Shown: positions 1 to 9,504 of the stretch, one piece after another
Layout: each line of letters starts with the position of its first letter
How positions within the stretch are numbered: the stretch's first letter is position 1
NCBI RefSeq assembly: GCF_001273835.1
Contig: NZ_JHEI01000133.1
Span: 186,001 to 250,000, forward strand
DNA: 64,000 bases
Reading direction: 5' to 3'
DNA from: Leucobacter celer subsp. astrifaciens
Lineage (GTDB): Bacteria; Actinomycetota; Actinomycetes; Actinomycetales; Microbacteriaceae
The notes under the pieces: generated by a model
Databases searched by the model: none
Seen by the model: the letters and a program-made list of their open reading frames with translations, nothing else
Told to the model about the DNA's origin: nothing
Program-made: the position numbers and the translations under genes

Positions 1-289
1 GCAGCACCGCATCCGGAGCGACGAGCGCGACCGCCGCGGTGAGCGCGTCGACGGCGTGGATGCCGCTCGCGGCACCCTCTGCGGTGAGCACCGTTGCCGC
101 GCCGAGCCGCGCGGCTTCGTCGACGGCGGGGCTCTCCTCGTCCGTGTCGAGCAGCAGCGCCACCGGCGAACCGATCGATGAGGCCGCCCCGAGCAGTTCG
201 GCAGCCGACCCCGCGAGTGCGCCGTCGGGTCCGAGCTCGAGCACGGCGAGCACCGCGTCCTCCGGATACGCCGCTGCTGCTCCGCTCAT
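1..289 (-). CDS. etfA: Electron transfer flavoprotein alpha subunit (partial, C-terminus outside window)
   Basis: Only the first 96 codons are present; the gene runs off the left edge. The N-terminus (MSGAAAAYPEDAVLAVLEL) followed by an alternating beta/alpha nucleotide-binding-like fold fits EtfA, the FAD-binding partner of EtfB. The ATG overlaps the etfB stop in an ATGA, so the two subunits are translationally coupled. EtfAB carries electrons from acyl-CoA dehydrogenases to the quinone pool, which suits the acyl-CoA dehydrogenase gene just upstream. The identification leans on the etfB neighbour because the conserved C-terminal FAD domain is not visible. Confidence 0.85.
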   Translation of the reverse strand, partial: MSGAAAAYPEDAVLAVLELGPDGALAGSAAELLGAASSIGSPVALLLDTDEESPAVDEAARLGAATVLTAEGAASGIHAVDALTAAVALVAPDAVL

Positions 290-1065
290 CGGATCGCTCC
301 GCTCTCGATCAGGTACTCGGCGAGCTGATCGGCCGCCGTGCCGTCGTCGACGAGCTTGATCCCGCTCGGCTTCGGCGGGGACGGCTCCGCGGAGAGCACG
401 ATCGATCGTGCCACCAGGGCCGGGTCGTCCCGCAGCCCCAGATCGGCCAGCGACAGGGTCTCGAGCGGCTTCTTCTTGGCCGCCATGATCCCCTTGAAGT
501 TGGGGAACCGGGTGGCGGGGAGCGCCTCGGTGACCGAGACGATCGCGGGCAGATCGACCTCGAGGGTCTGCACGCCGCCGCCGTCGGAGCGGACGCCGCT
601 CACGAGGCCCGGCGATATCTCGATCTCGTCGAGGCCGGAGGCGAAGGCCAGGCCGGCCCACTCGGCGACCGCGGCGGGCACCATCCCGCTCGCGCCGTCG
701 GTGGAGGTCTCGCCGCCGATCACCAGATCGCACGACTCGCGGCCGACGGCCGCGGCGATCGCCTGGGCCGTGAGCACGATATCCGCGCCGACCAGATCCG
801 GATCGACGATGTGGAGAGCCCGATCGGCCCCGACGGCCAGGGTCTTCCGAAGCGTCGCGAGCGCCTCCTCGGGAGCGACCATCAGCGTGACGACCTCGAC
901 ACCGTCCGCCGATTCGGCGTACGCGACGGCGGCCTCGAGCGCACGATCCGACATCCCATCGAGCACGTACCCCGATTCCGTGCGCTCGGCGAGACCGGTC
1001 TCGCGACTCAGCCGGCGGCTCTCCGCGGTGTCGAGCACCGCCTTCACGAGAACGATGATCTTCAC
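286..1065 (-). CDS. etfB: Electron transfer flavoprotein beta subunit
   Basis: The 259-residue protein has the family's usual length. It starts with MKIIVLVKAVLDTAE and carries GGETSTDG (residues 117-124) and the EtfB signature region around residues 168-192 (TEALPATRFPNFKGIMAAKK). EtfB binds AMP and docks on acyl-CoA dehydrogenases to accept their electrons. The start is a GTG placed by a strong GAGGAGGT ribosome binding site. It lies 63 bases downstream of the acyl-CoA dehydrogenase gene on the same strand and overlaps etfA, so dehydrogenase-etfB-etfA probably form one operon. This pairing lets branched-chain acyl-CoA oxidation feed electrons directly to ETF. Confidence 0.95.
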   Translation of the reverse strand: MKIIVLVKAVLDTAESRRLSRETGLAERTESGYVLDGMSDRALEAAVAYAESADGVEVVTLMVAPEEALATLRKTLAVGADRALHIVDPDLVGADIVLTAQAIAAAVGRESCDLVIGGETSTDGASGMVPAAVAEWAGLAFASGLDEIEISPGLVSGVRSDGGGVQTLEVDLPAIVSVTEALPATRFPNFKGIMAAKKKPLETLSLADLGLRDDPALVARSIVLSAEPSPPKPSGIKLVDDGTAADQLAEYLIESGAIR

Positions 1066-1128
1066 GGTCGACCTCCTCGGTCGGAGCCGGGCGGCGCCGG
1101 AACGGCCCGCTCGGCCCAGCGGATGGGG

Positions 1129-2280
1129 TTACGCGAGTCCGAGCGAACGGCTGATGAGGAGCAGCTGCACCTCGCTCGTGCCCTCGCCGATCTCCAGGAT
1201 CTTCGAGTCGCGGAAGTGGCGTGCGACCGGATACTCGTTCATGAATCCGTTTCCGCCGTGGATCTGCGTCGCGTCGCGGGCGTTGTCCATCGCGGCATCG
1301 CTCGCGGTGAGCTTCGCCAGGGCGGCCGCGGTCTTGAACGGTTTCCCCGCGTCGCGCAGTCGAGCCGCGTGGTGCCAGGCGAGGCGTGCGAGATGGACGC
1401 GCTGCTGCATGCGGGCGATCATGAACTGGATGCCCTGTCGCGTCGAGAGCGGAGCGCCGAACACGGTGCGCGCCCGCGCGTACTCGACGGAGGCCTCGAG
1501 GCAGCCCTCGGCGGCGCCGGTGGAGAGGGCGGCGATCGCGATGCGCCCCTCGTCGAGCGCGTCGAGGAAGTTCGCGAAGCCGCGACCGCGCTGCCCGAGG
1601 AGGTTGGAGGCGGGAACCCTGGCGTCCTGGAAGGTGAGGGGGTGGGTGTCGGAGGCGTGCCAGCCGAGCTTGTCGTAGGCCGGTTCCACGGTGAAGCCGG
1701 GTGTGCCGTTCGGCACGATGATCGTGGAGATCTCCTTCTTGCCGTCGGTCTCGCCCGTCACGGCGGTGACCGTGACGAAGCGCGTGATCGGGGTGCCGGA
1801 GTTGGTGATGAACTGCTTCGTGCCGTTGATCACCCACTCGTCGCCCTCGAGGCGCGCGGTGGTCTTGGTCGCGCCCGCGTCGGATCCCGCGTCGGGCTCC
1901 GTGAGTCCGAAGCCCGCGAGCGCCCGCCCCGCCAGCAACTGGGGGAGGTACTCGCGTCGCTGCTCGTCGGTGCCGTAGCGGTGGATGGGCATGGCGCCCA
2001 GACTGACGCCGGCCTCGAGCGTGATGGCGATCGACTGATCCACGCGCGCCAGTCCCTCGATCGCGAGGCACAGTGCGAAGTAGTCGCCGCCCTGTCCGCC
2101 GTGCTCTTCGGGGAAGGGGAGGCCGAACAGGCCCAGCTCGCCCATCTGCGCGACGACGTCCATGTTGAGGGTGTGCGTGCGATCGGCCTCGTAGGCCTGC
2201 GGTGCGACGACGTTCTCGGCGAATTCGCGCACCATCTCTGCGAGCGCGTTCTCCTCATCGGTGAGATCGGGGTGGGTCAT
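1129..2280 (-). CDS. Acyl-CoA dehydrogenase, FadE19/isovaleryl-CoA dehydrogenase-like
   Basis: The 383-residue FAD enzyme should oxidise a branched short-chain acyl-CoA to the 2-enoyl-CoA. The FGLTEPDAGSDAG flavin/substrate motif is at about residues 123-135, and the C-terminal HGGNGFMNEYPVARHFRD and EIGEGTSEVQ motifs are present. The catalytic-base glutamate sits in the EGTSEVQ position (E366), as in short/medium-chain enzymes. Classical isovaleryl-CoA dehydrogenases have alanine or glycine there and use another glutamate, so exact substrate is uncertain. Context argues for isovaleryl- or 2-methylbutyryl-CoA: it is divergent from the methylcrotonyl-CoA carboxylase genes with shared operators between. 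ATG 2280 is preferred because GGAG lies 8 bases upstream. Confidence 0.9.
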   Translation of the reverse strand: MTHPDLTDEENALAEMVREFAENVVAPQAYEADRTHTLNMDVVAQMGELGLFGLPFPEEHGGQGGDYFALCLAIEGLARVDQSIAITLEAGVSLGAMPIHRYGTDEQRREYLPQLLAGRALAGFGLTEPDAGSDAGATKTTARLEGDEWVINGTKQFITNSGTPITRFVTVTAVTGETDGKKEISTIIVPNGTPGFTVEPAYDKLGWHASDTHPLTFQDARVPASNLLGQRGRGFANFLDALDEGRIAIAALSTGAAEGCLEASVEYARARTVFGAPLSTRQGIQFMIARMQQRVHLARLAWHHAARLRDAGKPFKTAAALAKLTASDAAMDNARDATQIHGGNGFMNEYPVARHFRDSKILEIGEGTSEVQLLLISRSLGLA

Positions 2281-2307
2281 GGGAGTGCTCCAAGCTGCAT
2301 TGCTTCG

Positions 2308-2323
2308 ATTACTAATGAGTAAC
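2308..2323. promoter_or_regulatory. Operator 1 in the leucine-cluster divergent promoter
   Basis: The sequence ATTACTAATGAGTAAC contains TTACT and AGTAA arms separated by four bases. It is an AT-rich palindrome 28 bases upstream of the acyl-CoA dehydrogenase start and has the same architecture as the perfect copy at 2373-2388. The likely ligand-responsive repressor is the TetR protein encoded at 7344-7955; that link is inference. Confidence 0.7.
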
Positions 2324-2372
2324 TCACTTCGTGATGAGGATAGCAATATTTCTGATTTTTAGGTAGTGTTCA

Positions 2373-2388
2373 ATTACTGGTTAGTAAT
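2373..2388. promoter_or_regulatory. Operator 2 in the leucine-cluster divergent promoter
   Basis: The perfect inverted repeat ATTACT-GGTT-AGTAAT (6-base arms, 4-base spacer) lies 62 bases upstream of the carboxylase start at 2450. Its centre is 65 bases from the centre of the related site at 2308-2323, so one operator sits near each divergent gene. Confidence 0.75.
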
Positions 2389-2449
2389 CCTTGTGGCAGC
2401 GGATTGCATCGCGCGGCGTGGCGCGATGCGGGAGTGGAGAGCGACTGAC

Positions 2450-4021
2450 ATGGCTCCGACACAGCAGTCTCCGACGTACCGCGGGCTGGTCGAGGAACTG
2501 CGCGCGCGGCTGGGCGAAGCCGCGCGGGGAGGCCCCGAGCGGTCCCGCGAGCGGCACGTGTCTCGAGGCAAGCTGCTGGCGCGCGACCGGATCGACCAGC
2601 TGCTCGACGAGGGGAGCCCGTTTCTCGAGATCGCACCGCTCGCCGGGTTCGAACTGTACGGCGGTGACTGCCCGAGCGGCGGCCTGATCGCCGGCATCGG
2701 CCTGATCCACGGCAGGCACGTCATGGTCGTCGCCAACGACGCCACGGTGAAGGGCGGCACGTACTACCCGATCACCGTGAAGAAGCACCTGCGTGCGCAG
2801 GAGATCGCCGCCGAGAACCGTCTGCCCTGCGTCTCCCTCGTCGACTCCGGCGGGGCGTTCCTGCCGATGCAGGACGAGGTCTTCCCCGACCGGGACCACT
2901 TCGGAAGGATCTTCTTCAACCAGGCGCGCATGTCGCGCGACGGGATCCCGCAGATCGCCGCGGTGATGGGCTCGAGCACGGCCGGCGGAGCCTACGTGCC
3001 CGCGATGAGCGATGAGACCGTGATCGTCAGGAACCAGGGCACCATCTTCCTCGGCGGCCCGCCGCTGGTGAGGGCGGCGACCGGCGAGGTCGTCACCGCG
3101 GAGGAGCTCGGCGGCGGGGAGGTGCACACGCGCGTCTCGGGTGTCGCCGATCACCTCGCCGAGAACGACGAGCACGCGCTGCAGATCGTGCGCGACATCG
3201 TCGCCACCCTCCCGCCGCACCCCCCGCTCCTCGAAGCCGTGATGCCGGAGCGGGCGGCCGATCCCGCACCCGGCGACCTGCTCGACGTGGTGCCGGTGGA
3301 ACTCACGACGCCCTACGACGTCCGCGAGATCATCAGCCGGGTCGTGGACGGCGGCGAGTACTCGGAGTTCAAACGCGAGTACGGCGAGACGCTCGTCACG
3401 GCCTTCGCCACGATCCACGGGAACCGGGTCGGGATCCTCGCCAACAACGGCGTGCTCTTCGGCGAGTCGGCGCTGAAGGGCGCGCACTTCATCCAGCTCT
3501 GCGATCAGCGGCGCATCCCGCTCGTGTTCCTGCAGAACATCGCCGGATTCATGGTCGGGCGCGAGTACGAGTCGGCCGGCATCGCCAAGCACGGCGCCAA
3601 GATGGTGAACGCGGTCGCCACGGCCTCGGTGCCGAAACTCACGGTGGTGGTCGGCGGCTCCTTCGGCGCCGGCACCTATTCGATGTGCGGCCGCGCGTAC
3701 TCGCCCCGATTCCTCTGGCTCTGGCCCGGCGCCCGGGTGTCGGTGATGGGCGGGCCGCAGGCGGCCTCCGTGCTCTCGACCGTGCGCCGGGAGCAGATCG
3801 AGGCGGGCGGCGGCTCCTGGTCGGCCGAGGAGCAGGCGGAGTTCGAGGCTCCGATCCGGGCGCAGTACGAGGCCCAGGGCAGCCCCTACTACTCCACCGC
3901 GCGCCTGTGGGACGACGGGATCATCGAGCCCGGTCAGACCCGCGACGTGCTCGGGCTCGCGCTCGACGTGGTCATGCGGGCGCCCCTCGACGATGCCGGC
4001 TACGGCGTATTCAGGATGTGA
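2450..4021 (+). CDS. mccB: 3-methylcrotonyl-CoA carboxylase beta (carboxyltransferase) subunit
   Basis: The 523-residue protein is an acyl-CoA carboxylase carboxyltransferase. It transfers CO2 from biotin to the acyl-CoA, here most likely 3-methylcrotonyl-CoA to 3-methylglutaconyl-CoA in leucine breakdown. The methylcrotonyl-type motifs [34 protein letters not shown] and [15 protein letters not shown] are visible in the N-terminal half, and the C-terminal half carries the second crotonase-like domain ([29 protein letters not shown]). I chose ATG 2450, preceded by GGAGTGGAGAG, over an upstream in-frame ATG with no binding site. mccA follows five bases later. Gene order matches mycobacterial accD1-accA1. 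Confidence 0.92.
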   Translation: MAPTQQSPTYRGLVEELRARLGEAARGGPERSRERHVSRGKLLARDRIDQLLDEGSPFLEIAPLAGFELYGGDCPSGGLIAGIGLIHGRHVMVVANDATVKGGTYYPITVKKHLRAQEIAAENRLPCVSLVDSGGAFLPMQDEVFPDRDHFGRIFFNQARMSRDGIPQIAAVMGSSTAGGAYVPAMSDETVIVRNQGTIFLGGPPLVRAATGEVVTAEELGGGEVHTRVSGVADHLAENDEHALQIVRDIVATLPPHPPLLEAVMPERAADPAPGDLLDVVPVELTTPYDVREIISRVVDGGEYSEFKREYGETLVTAFATIHGNRVGILANNGVLFGESALKGAHFIQLCDQRRIPLVFLQNIAGFMVGREYESAGIAKHGAKMVNAVATASVPKLTVVVGGSFGAGTYSMCGRAYSPRFLWLWPGARVSVMGGPQAASVLSTVRREQIEAGGGSWSAEEQAEFEAPIRAQYEAQGSPYYSTARLWDDGIIEPGQTRDVLGLALDVVMRAPLDDAGYGVFRM

Positions 4022-4026
4022 GCGAG

Positions 4027-6041
<2,015 letters not shown>

Positions 6042-6045
<4 letters not shown>

Positions 6046-6527
6046 GCGGAAGACGCATCGAGCAGCGCGGGCTCTACTTCGAGGAGTTCGAGGAGGGCGC
6101 CGTGTACCTGCACCGCCCGGGCCGCACGATCACCGAGGCCGACAACGTGCTCTTCACCACGCTCACGATGAACACGCAGTCGCTGCACCTCGACGCCGCG
6201 TGGAGCGAGGACACCGAGTTCGGCGAGCGGCTGGTGAACAGCATGCTGACGCTGTCGACGCTGGTGGGACTCTCGGTTTCCCAGCTCACGATGGGCACGA
6301 TCGTCGCCAATCTCGGCTTCACCGAGGTATCGTTCCCGGCTCCCGTGCGCATCGGCGACACGCTGTACGCCGAGACCCGCATCGCGGGCAAGCGCCCCTC
6401 GGCGTCCCGTCCGGGGCAGGGCATCGTGACGCTCGAGCACACCATGCGCAATCAGCACGATGCCGTGGTCGCGCTCGCCACGCGGTCGACGCTGATGCGG
6501 TGCGCGCCCGACCGGGAGGGGGAATGA
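6042..6527 (+). CDS. MaoC-family hotdog hydratase, probable methylglutaconyl/itaconyl-CoA hydratase
   Basis: This 161-residue single-hotdog MaoC-like protein begins MSGRRIEQRGLYFEEFEEG. It has the family pattern NTQSLHLDAAWSEDTEFGERLVNSM, where the Asn/His/Asp region is typical, and a C-terminal strand segment ending in RSTLMRC. GAGGAGG lies five bases before the ATG, which overlaps the mccA stop. Position and sequence match Rv2499c next to CitE-like Rv2498c in Mycobacterium tuberculosis, where the pair works in itaconate dissimilation and leucine catabolism. I infer hydration of 3-methylglutaconyl-CoA to (R)-HMG-CoA here; the substrate is not proven by the sequence. Confidence 0.85.
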
Positions 6528-7324
6528 TGCTGGGGCCCGCGCTGCTCTTCTGCCCCGCGGATCGGCCCGAGCGATATGCGAAGGCGCTCGCCGCCGCCGA
6601 TACGGTCATCATCGATCTCGAGGACGCCGTGGCTCCGGCGGACAAGGCGTCGGCTCGTGCCGCGCTCGTGGCGCACGAGGCCGATCCCGACCGTGCGATC
6701 GTGCGCGTCAACCCGGCGGGCGGGGCCGATCACGAAGCCGATCTCGAGGCGCTGGCCGGCACCTCCTATCGCACCGTCATGCTGGCGAAGGCCGAGCGCG
6801 GCGCGCAGCTCGACGGCCTCGCCGCCGCAGGATATCGGGTCATCGCGCTCTGCGAGACCGCGCTCGGCGTCGAGAACTGCGCGGAGATCGCCCGCCATTC
6901 GGCCGTGGCCGGCGTGATGTGGGGGGCCGAGGATCTGGTCGCCGGCATGGGCGGGCGCTCGAGCAGGCACCCCGACGGCTCCTACCGCGATGTCGCCCGA
7001 TACGCGCGCTCGCGGGTGCTCCTCGCGGCAAAGGCCGCGGGCAGGCTCGCGATCGACGCCGTGCACCTCGAGATCGCCGACGCGGAGGGGCTGCGCCGGG
7101 AGGCCCTCGACGCCGTCGCGTGCGGCTTCGACGCCACGGCCTGCATCCACCCCTCCCAGGCCGCGGTGATCCGCGAGGCCTATGCGCCCGCGGCCGAGCA
7201 GCGCGCGTGGGCGCAGCGCGTGATCGCCGCCGCCGAGGGGCAGCACGGCGTCTTCGGCTTCGAGGGCCGGATGATCGACGAGCCGGTGCTGCGCCAGGCG
7301 CGGGCGATCCTCGGAACCGACTGA
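6524..7324 (+). CDS. CitE-like acyl-CoA lyase, probable (R)-HMG-CoA / citramalyl-CoA lyase
   Basis: The 266-residue protein has the HpcH/HpaI-CitE TIM-barrel motifs: LLFCPADRPERYAKA at the N-terminus, VIIDLEDAVAPADKASAR with acidic metal/CoA-site residues, VRVNP, and MWGAEDLVAGMGG. No CitD or CitF partner is nearby, so it is a stand-alone CitE-like enzyme rather than citrate lyase. In the homologous mycobacterial cluster this enzyme cleaves (R)-HMG-CoA to acetyl-CoA and acetoacetate, and also citramalyl-CoA. GGAGGGGG precedes the start. ATG 6524 overlaps the previous stop; ATG 6527 is an equally possible start one codon later. Confidence 0.87.
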   Translation: MMLGPALLFCPADRPERYAKALAAADTVIIDLEDAVAPADKASARAALVAHEADPDRAIVRVNPAGGADHEADLEALAGTSYRTVMLAKAERGAQLDGLAAAGYRVIALCETALGVENCAEIARHSAVAGVMWGAEDLVAGMGGRSSRHPDGSYRDVARYARSRVLLAAKAAGRLAIDAVHLEIADAEGLRREALDAVACGFDATACIHPSQAAVIREAYAPAAEQRAWAQRVIAAAEGQHGVFGFEGRMIDEPVLRQARAILGTD

Positions 7325-7343
7325 TCCCGCTTCGGGCGTCGCG

Positions 7344-7955
7344 CTACGCCCCGGCGGCCCCGCTCGCCTCGGTCTCGCGCACCGGCGAGAGCAGCGCCGC
7401 GTGCGCCATCGCGGAGAGGAGGCGAGCCGCGCGCGGCCCGCTCGAGGCCGCGCTGTGCGGGGTGGAGTTGAGCAGACCCACGACGGCGAGCAGGCGGGTC
7501 TGCGCCTCTTCCGAGCCGAACTCGGGCCGGATCGCCGTCAGCACCCTCTCCCACTCGCGCAGGTACTCCCGCTGCAGGCGGCGCACCTTCCGGTTCGTCT
7601 CCTCGGGAAGGTTCGCGAGCTCCCGGCTCTGTACCACGATGATGTCGGGCTCGGCGATCGCGAACTCCACGTGGAAGGCGATCAGCTCTTCGAGGATCTC
7701 CTCGGGCGTGCGGTCATCGCCGACGATCTGCAGGCACCCCGCGAGCAGTCGCGAACTGACATCGACCAGGAGCTCGCCGAGCAGCGCCTCTTTGCTGGGG
7801 AAGTAGTTGTAGAGCGCGGGCCCGCTCATGCCGACGGCCTCTCCCAGCTCGACGGTGGAGACGGAGTTGAAGCCGCGCTCCGCGAACAGCCGGGCAGAGC
7901 TCTGCATGAGTGCGGCGCGCCGATTCGCCTTCTGGGTCGCACGCCAGGTCGCCAT
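7344..7955 (-). CDS. TetR-family regulator of the leucine degradation cluster
   Basis: The 203-residue protein has an N-terminal TetR helix-turn-helix (ERGFNSVSTVELGEAVGMSGPALYNYFPSKEALL split over about residues 26-60) and an all-helical ligand-binding C-terminus. It is convergent with the CitE gene 19 bases away. Known homologues at this place in actinobacteria control branched-chain acyl-CoA catabolism, so I infer that it binds the ATTACT-N4-AGTAAT sites at 2308-2388. It lacks a Shine-Dalgarno sequence, and TAGACT ends exactly six bases before its ATG, so the mRNA is probably leaderless. The C-terminal tail is Ala/Gly-rich. Confidence 0.9.
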   Translation of the reverse strand: MATWRATQKANRRAALMQSSARLFAERGFNSVSTVELGEAVGMSGPALYNYFPSKEALLGELLVDVSSRLLAGCLQIVGDDRTPEEILEELIAFHVEFAIAEPDIIVVQSRELANLPEETNRKVRRLQREYLREWERVLTAIRPEFGSEEAQTRLLAVVGLLNSTPHSAASSGPRAARLLSAMAHAALLSPVRETEASGAAGA

Positions 7956-7961
7956 GGGTCG

Positions 7962-7967
7962 AGTCTA
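7962..7967 (-). promoter_or_regulatory. -10 hexamer TAGACT of the leaderless tetR mRNA
   Basis: TAGACT is followed by six bases (CGACCC) and then the ATG of the TetR gene. This puts the predicted transcription start on the A of the start codon. No convincing -35 element is visible. Confidence 0.6.
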
Positions 7968-8081
7968 TCGAGAGTCCGCACGGCGCCGCGACGGCCGTGC
8001 AGCCGGGCGACGGCCGCCCGCGCCTGCGCGATGTCGGTGGCGTCGATCGCCGCGGCGGCCGGCACGGAGGGCTCCGGTACC

Positions 8082-8116
8082 GTCTTGGCCGGTGCGACTG
8101 TCGCGCCGGCCAAGAC
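8082..8116 (-). terminator. Hairpin downstream of the 8129-9340 surface protein gene
   Basis: Sixteen-base arms (8082-8097 and 8101-8116, GTCTTGGCCGGTGCGA and its partner) pair with one T/G wobble position around a 3-base loop. The hairpin starts 12 bases after the gene's stop. No clear T-tract follows. Confidence 0.6.
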
Positions 8117-8128
8117 CGTGTGTCCGAC

Positions 8129-9340
8129 TCAGTTGTTGCCGCCGCTTCCTCCGCCTCCCAGCGTGCTCTCGAAGGTGCGGGTGTTCTCCCCGCCGCAGCT
8201 GTCGATGATTCCGACCGATAGTCTCGTCAGGTAGGTCTCATTGATGTACTCGAACGCGAAGTCGATGCCGAGATCGGGATACTGCGCAGTAAGTTCGGCG
8301 ACCGCGGTGTAATACTCATCCCATGCGGAGCGGTAGGCGGTTTCGCTCAGCGCGAATTGGAGGTTCCCGGCGGTATCGGCCGTCCCGTCTGTTCCGGAGT
8401 GCTCCCAGGTCCCAGTAAAGGTCACCTCGCCGCTCTCGATATCCGCGGGAAGCTCACCCAGCGTGGCGACCCAGTGGCCGCGAAGCTCTTCGGTTCGGAT
8501 CCGGGTGACGGAGAAGGTAGCACCCTGGTCCGTGAGATTCGCCGCCCACCCGGATGGGAGGTTGGCGAGCGTTCCGGTACCCGGATCCAGATAGAACTCA
8601 GAGACGTCGTCGCCCCAGACCAGCTCGTCGGGCGTGCACGGGCAGGGGACCGGGGTGACGTCGAAGACCCAGACGGTGGTGGCGCCGTCGGCGATGGTGA
8701 AGCCATCGTCGGCGGTGGCGGTGACAGTGACGCTGCTGCCGTCGCGGGTGGTGGTGTAGGTGATGCCCTCGGTGTCGGGGATCTCGACGGCCGGCTCCTC
8801 CCCGCACTCGGCGGTTCCGAGGCGCGGCTCCACCGGAGTGACCGGTGAATCCGGGCAGGGGACCGGGGTGACGTCGAAGACCCAGACGGTGGTGGCGCCG
8901 TCGGCGATGGTGAAGCCATCGTCGGCGGTGGCGGTGACAGTGACGCTGCTGCCGTCGCGGGTGGTGGTGTAGGTGATCCCCTCGGTGTCGGGGACCTCGA
9001 CAGCCGGCTCCTCCCCGCACTCCGCCTCGCCCAACTCCGGGGCGACCGGGGTAACCTCCTCGTCCACCGGATCCGGCTCCGGCTCCGGTGTTTTCTCGCA
9101 CGGGTCTGTCTGCGACTGCTGCGCGGCCGCATGGGCGGGCATCGCATGCAGCACGGGTGCGAAGACGAGCAAGCCGGCGATCGCGAGTGCGCCGATCACC
9201 GCCGCGCCCGTCCGCGAGCCGGATCTTCGCCTCAGCATCAGAAGCGCCGTGCTGATGAGCAGCAGCGCGGCCACCGCACCCAGCAGGGGCGGCATCGCAG
9301 GGTTTCCCGTGGCGGCGAGTACACAAGGATCGGTGTTCAT
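8129..9340 (-). CDS. Secreted/membrane protein with N-terminal sorting-signal-like module and twin 71-residue repeats
   Basis: The 403-residue protein is unusual. Residues 8-12 read LAATG, followed by a hydrophobic stretch (about 19-36) and RRR (37-39), exactly the order of a C-terminal sortase signal but at the N-terminus. A second hydrophobic segment (about 46-68) ending AHA then resembles a signal peptide. The outside part has a Pro/Glu-rich linker, two nearly identical 71-residue beta-rich repeats with paired cysteines (ECGEEPAV ... VTPVPCP), and an about 180-residue C-terminal domain of unknown family ending in Gly/Ser/Asn. There is no C-terminal anchor. AGGAGAG precedes the ATG. I do not recognise a function; adhesion or wall association is a guess. 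Confidence 0.75.
   Translation of the reverse strand: MNTDPCVLAATGNPAMPPLLGAVAALLLISTALLMLRRRSGSRTGAAVIGALAIAGLLVFAPVLHAMPAHAAAQQSQTDPCEKTPEPEPDPVDEEVTPVAPELGEAECGEEPAVEVPDTEGITYTTTRDGSSVTVTATADDGFTIADGATTVWVFDVTPVPCPDSPVTPVEPRLGTAECGEEPAVEIPDTEGITYTTTRDGSSVTVTATADDGFTIADGATTVWVFDVTPVPCPCTPDELVWGDDVSEFYLDPGTGTLANLPSGWAANLTDQGATFSVTRIRTEELRGHWVATLGELPADIESGEVTFTGTWEHSGTDGTADTAGNLQFALSETAYRSAWDEYYTAVAELTAQYPDLGIDFAFEYINETYLTRLSVGIIDSCGGENTRTFESTLGGGGSGGNN
8641..9030. repeat. Two tandem 213-bp repeats inside the surface protein gene
   Basis: A unit starting GGCAGGGGACCGGGGTGACG at 8641 recurs at 8854, exactly 213 bases later. About 170 bases of each unit are nearly identical at the DNA level, including silent positions. 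This points to a recent duplication or gene conversion. Confidence 0.9.
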
Positions 9341-9504
9341 GTCGAGCTTCTCTCCTGAGGTTCCCCCCCAGCAGTGAGCTTTTCCTGCGGAGACGATATC
9401 ACTGATCTGTCGGTCGCGGGCGACAGCCTGTCCTGATCGTTGTCGAACCGATCGGTCTCGTCCCGCACCGGCGGCTCGGCACGATCTCCGCGGAGCAGGA
9501 TCGC

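Noticed and set aside
94..2322. Long plus-strand open frame opposite etfB and the acyl-CoA dehydrogenase gene
   Set aside because: Composition is Arg/Gly/Asp-rich without domains, and the minus strand carries well-conserved genes in the same place.
7826..8113. Small minus-strand gene between the TetR and surface protein genes
   Set aside because: The frame overlaps the start of the TetR gene and a terminator-like hairpin, and its product has no signal or motif.
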